Origin: Hymenobacter sp. BT18
GTDB taxonomy: Bacteria; Bacteroidota; Bacteroidia; Cytophagales; Hymenobacteraceae
Reading direction: 5' to 3'
Assembly: GCF_012273015.1 (NCBI RefSeq)
Contig: NZ_CP050954.1
Location: 2,830,001-2,894,000 of the forward strand
DNA length: 64,000 bases
Part shown: piece after piece, positions 61,337-64,000 of the stretch
Position numbering within the stretch: position 1 is the stretch's first letter
Layout: each line of letters starts with the position of its first letter
The notes under the pieces: model-generated
The model's database searches: none
Told to the model about the DNA's origin: nothing
Seen by the model: the letters and a program-made list of their open reading frames with translations, nothing else
Position numbers and translations under genes: made by a program

Positions 61337-61446
61337 ACGGGTTGCTCGCAGTATTGCGCAGTGAAAGGAGTAGTGTCTCGCGGTGTCGTTCTGCGGTCAG
61401 CGCACTGCGGACACCGCGCCTGCCACTGCATAACAATGCGAGGAAT

Positions 61447-63888
61447 TTACTTGAACGACAACGGCACCAAAAGCTTCACGCTCAGGGTACGGCCCATGTT
61501 AAACACGCCTGGCCGGCCGGTGGCCTCGTTTACGGCCGTGTACTTCAGCCGACTGAGGTGATTTTGATACGCGACATCAAAGAGGTTGTTGGCCGCCAGG
61601 TACAAGGAAAACAGCGTGCGGTCCTTGGCCGACACCACATCTGTTCCTATACCCGCATTAAACAAGGTATAGCCAGAAGTGGGAGTTTCAGTGTCGAAGG
61701 CCGAGAAAATGCGGTTCTGGGCGAAGTTGTGCTCCAGGGTGGCCCGCGCGTACAGGTTGTGCAACCGGGAGCGGCCGGCTTTGCGGAAGTTCACCCGCAG
61801 CTCCGACTGAAATCGGTCGGCGGGGGTAAAGGGCAGGTAGCGCTGCCCGCTGGGCTGGTCAAACTGCAGGGCCCGCACCATCGAAAACGAGTTTTCGAAG
61901 TGCAGCCAGTCCAGGGGGTGGGGGTGCAGGTCGAGGCTGACTTCGCCCCCGGCCAGGCGCGCATCGCCCTGCCCGTAACGGAACACCCGGTCGCCCTCGG
62001 CCGACAGCGAATCGGTGCCATCGACGGCGGCCAGGCGGCGGGGGAAGATGTAGTTGCTGATGCGGTTGCGAAAAACGTCGGCCTGGAAGCTAATGTGGTC
62101 GGAGGTGAAGCTCACCCCGCCGTCGGCCTGGAAGCTGGTTTCGGCCTTAAGATCCGGCTCCCCGATTTCGTAGCGGGTAGTGCCTTCGTGAATGCCATTG
62201 GAGCCCAGCTCGGCAATGTTAGGCGCGCGGAAGCCCCGGGCTAGGTTGGCCTTCAGCAGCCATTTTTCGCTGAGGCTGTACGCCCCGCCCACGCTGCCGC
62301 TCACGTTGCGAAAGGTGCTCTGGAAGCCCCCAAACTTCTGCTCACCCAGGCCAGCCGGCACCGGCTGCTCGTCGGCGTTCAAAAACAGGGCATCGGCCGT
62401 GATGCGCCGCGCGTCCACGCGCAGGCCACCGCTAAGGTCGAGCTTCCCGAAGCTCTTTTTGGTGACGCCAAACAGGCCCCCATCCAGCAGCCGGTACGCC
62501 GGAATCAGGAACTCCACGCCTTTGTTCTGGTTTTGCTGCTGCATGCCGCTCAGGCCCACCGTGGTGTTCCAGCCGTTTTTCTCGGGCAGAAACCAGCGCA
62601 GGGCATAATCCACGGTGCGCAGCTGGAAAAACAACGACTTCTCGTAGTAGTCCAGCGGGTTGCCGAACTCCCGGCGCAGGTTCTGCTGCCAGCCCACGTT
62701 CAGCGTCACGCGGTGCTGGCCCAGAATAAAGTTGTTATCGGTGCCCAGGCGCAGGTGGTTGATCTGCTGACGCGGTACATCCAGGTCGTAGCCCGAAAAG
62801 CCGCGGTCCATCACCACTTCCGGCTCGCCCAGGCCATTGATGCGCAGAAACCGGCCGGTGGCTGCCTCCCGTTCGCCCTCAATCAGGCCCAGAATCTGGT
62901 TGAAAGAATTAAACGTGAGGTGGGAGTAGCCCCAGCTTTTGTTTAGACCCACGTAGCCGCTGCCGTCCAGCTCCCGAAAGCCCGAGTTGTACACCCGGTC
63001 GTCGTAGCGGTTACGGTAGTCGGCGGCTACTTTGCCCGAGCCGCGCACCTGCCAGTTCAGGCCATTCAGGTTGCCCGCGTTCCAGACTGAGTAGCCCTGC
63101 TGGTAGTTGTTGGTTTGGTAGGTGGCGGCTACGGCGCCGAGCACCCGGCCTTCCTCCACGGGCTCGGCCGGCAGGAAGTTGATAACCCCGGCCAGCCCGT
63201 CGGAGCCGTAAAGCAAAGAGCCCGGACCTTTGATGACTTCGGCCCGGTCGATGCTGAACTCGTCGATTTCGATGCCGTGCTCATCGCCCCACTGCTGGCC
63301 CTCCTGCTTGGCCCCGTTGTTCAGAGTGATAACGCGGTTGGCCCCCAGCCCCCGGATAACCGGCTTGCTGATGGCTGCTCCGGTAGTAATCTGGTTTAGG
63401 CCCGGCAGGTGGGCCAGGGCATCAACGGCGTTGGTAGCGGCCGTTTGGCGCAGCCGTGTCTGGTCCACCACGCTGGTGGGAATGGGGGAGCGGCGCATTT
63501 CCGTGCTAGCCGATACCCCCGTAACAATGACCTGCCCAATTTCTGTATCGGCCGCCGTGAGGGCTACGTCGAGGGCAAGGCCGGCGCCGGTATCCACGGT
63601 GCGTACCACGGGCGTGTAGCCGATAAAGCGAACCTGCATGAGAAACCGCCCGCGGGGCAAACTGCTGAACCGGAACGTGCCGTCAGGCCCGGCCGCCGTG
63701 GCCTGGCGCAAATCCGGAAACACAATGGTGGCCCCGGGCAGCGCCTCGCCGGTGGCGGCATCAGTAATACGGCCCGTCACCGGGGGCGCCGCCACGCGCG
63801 CGGGCCGGGCAGGCGGCGGCGCGGGGGCTTGGGCAAGTGCGCTAAAAGAAAGCAGCCATACGCCGGCCGTGGGAAGAAATCGGAACAT
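61447..63888 (-). CDS. TonB-dependent outer-membrane receptor (metal receptor candidate)
   Basis: An 813-residue receptor. Signal peptide (SFSALAQ), a Pro/Ala linker, then a carboxypeptidase-regulatory-like domain (VTGRITDAATGEALPGATIVF), a plug domain (IRGLGANRVITLNNG, QEGQQWGDEHGIEIDEF), and a 22-strand-type barrel ending in LVPLSFK. The plug motif resembles that of ZnuD-like receptors, which take up zinc. Because a CDF metal transporter gene follows, the pair probably handles a divalent metal; the metal is not identified. ATG 63888. No operator palindrome is evident in 63889-64000. Confidence 0.9.
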   Translation of the reverse strand: MFRFLPTAGVWLLSFSALAQAPAPPPARPARVAAPPVTGRITDAATGEALPGATIVFPDLRQATAAGPDGTFRFSSLPRGRFLMQVRFIGYTPVVRTVDTGAGLALDVALTAADTEIGQVIVTGVSASTEMRRSPIPTSVVDQTRLRQTAATNAVDALAHLPGLNQITTGAAISKPVIRGLGANRVITLNNGAKQEGQQWGDEHGIEIDEFSIDRAEVIKGPGSLLYGSDGLAGVINFLPAEPVEEGRVLGAVAATYQTNNYQQGYSVWNAGNLNGLNWQVRGSGKVAADYRNRYDDRVYNSGFRELDGSGYVGLNKSWGYSHLTFNSFNQILGLIEGEREAATGRFLRINGLGEPEVVMDRGFSGYDLDVPRQQINHLRLGTDNNFILGQHRVTLNVGWQQNLRREFGNPLDYYEKSLFFQLRTVDYALRWFLPEKNGWNTTVGLSGMQQQNQNKGVEFLIPAYRLLDGGLFGVTKKSFGKLDLSGGLRVDARRITADALFLNADEQPVPAGLGEQKFGGFQSTFRNVSGSVGGAYSLSEKWLLKANLARGFRAPNIAELGSNGIHEGTTRYEIGEPDLKAETSFQADGGVSFTSDHISFQADVFRNRISNYIFPRRLAAVDGTDSLSAEGDRVFRYGQGDARLAGGEVSLDLHPHPLDWLHFENSFSMVRALQFDQPSGQRYLPFTPADRFQSELRVNFRKAGRSRLHNLYARATLEHNFAQNRIFSAFDTETPTSGYTLFNAGIGTDVVSAKDRTLFSLYLAANNLFDVAYQNHLSRLKYTAVNEATGRPGVFNMGRTLSVKLLVPLSFK

Positions 63889-64000
63889 ACTCGCAAAAAA
63901 CTATACGCTGGTCATGAACGGCAGACGGGGCCGCAAGGCTGCACTTAGCCAAAACTAATGAAACCAGCTGGCCGGATTTTCTGATCAGAACGGGTACCTG

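Overview
The window looks like chromosomal DNA from a Bacteroidota bacterium of the Hymenobacter kind (order Cytophagales). This rests on several things: high GC content; many proteins with Bacteroidota-type type IX secretion (T9SS) C-terminal sorting domains; TAnnTTTG promoter boxes; a TonB-dependent receptor with a carboxypeptidase-regulatory N-terminus; and family types typical of that group (DUF6268, DUF4286, DUF6526, FAS1). The genus is inferred, not proven. No rRNA, tRNA, CRISPR array, integrase or insertion sequence was found.

Layout. 1-2.9 kb: end of a BamA/TamA-like outer-membrane protein and a DUF6268 beta-barrel. 2.9-7.6 kb (minus strand): sixA-ppk1, hflX and a small cytochrome c lipoprotein. 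7.7-11 kb: a GT4 glycosyltransferase with rfbC, converging on murF across a nested palindromic repeat. 11-18.6 kb: a VCBS/T9SS protein, an omega-amidase with a methionine/glutamine aminotransferase, and a large peptidase-propeller-barrel outer-membrane protein. 18.6-32.4 kb: stress and small-metabolism genes (msrA, an Fe-S flavin reductase, FAS1, a DsbA-like protein, a VOC/DoxX/RibD-like operon opposite a GlxA-type regulator) with several lipoproteins and an M61-like peptidase.

32.4-36.7 kb is the accessory part. A GC-rich array of thirteen 21-bp tandem units is followed by a sharply AT-rich island carrying a NACHT (STAND) NTPase, a class that includes anti-phage proteins. The NACHT coding sequence appears to be one protein of about 970 residues that lies in three reading frames, with two breaks of the same sign at or near A runs. 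The gene on the other side of the array also has a suspicious G8 run near its end. This is the strongest candidate for new biology and also the part most in need of sequence verification.

36.7-64 kb returns to host-like DNA: mfd, a YdjM-like hydrolase, a NYN ribonuclease fused to a cold-shock-like domain, thioesterase, Mpo1-like, GNAT, yajQ, terC, a DnaJ membrane protein, two divergent T9SS metalloproteases, a TrmH-type methyltransferase, mutS, a sterol-desaturase-like oxidase, an MFS transporter, and a TonB-dependent receptor followed by a cation-diffusion-facilitator gene. Gene packing is tight, with many convergent pairs closed by strong hairpin terminators. Three DNA-repair or genome-defence functions (mfd, mutS, NACHT) lie in the window but are not organised as one system.
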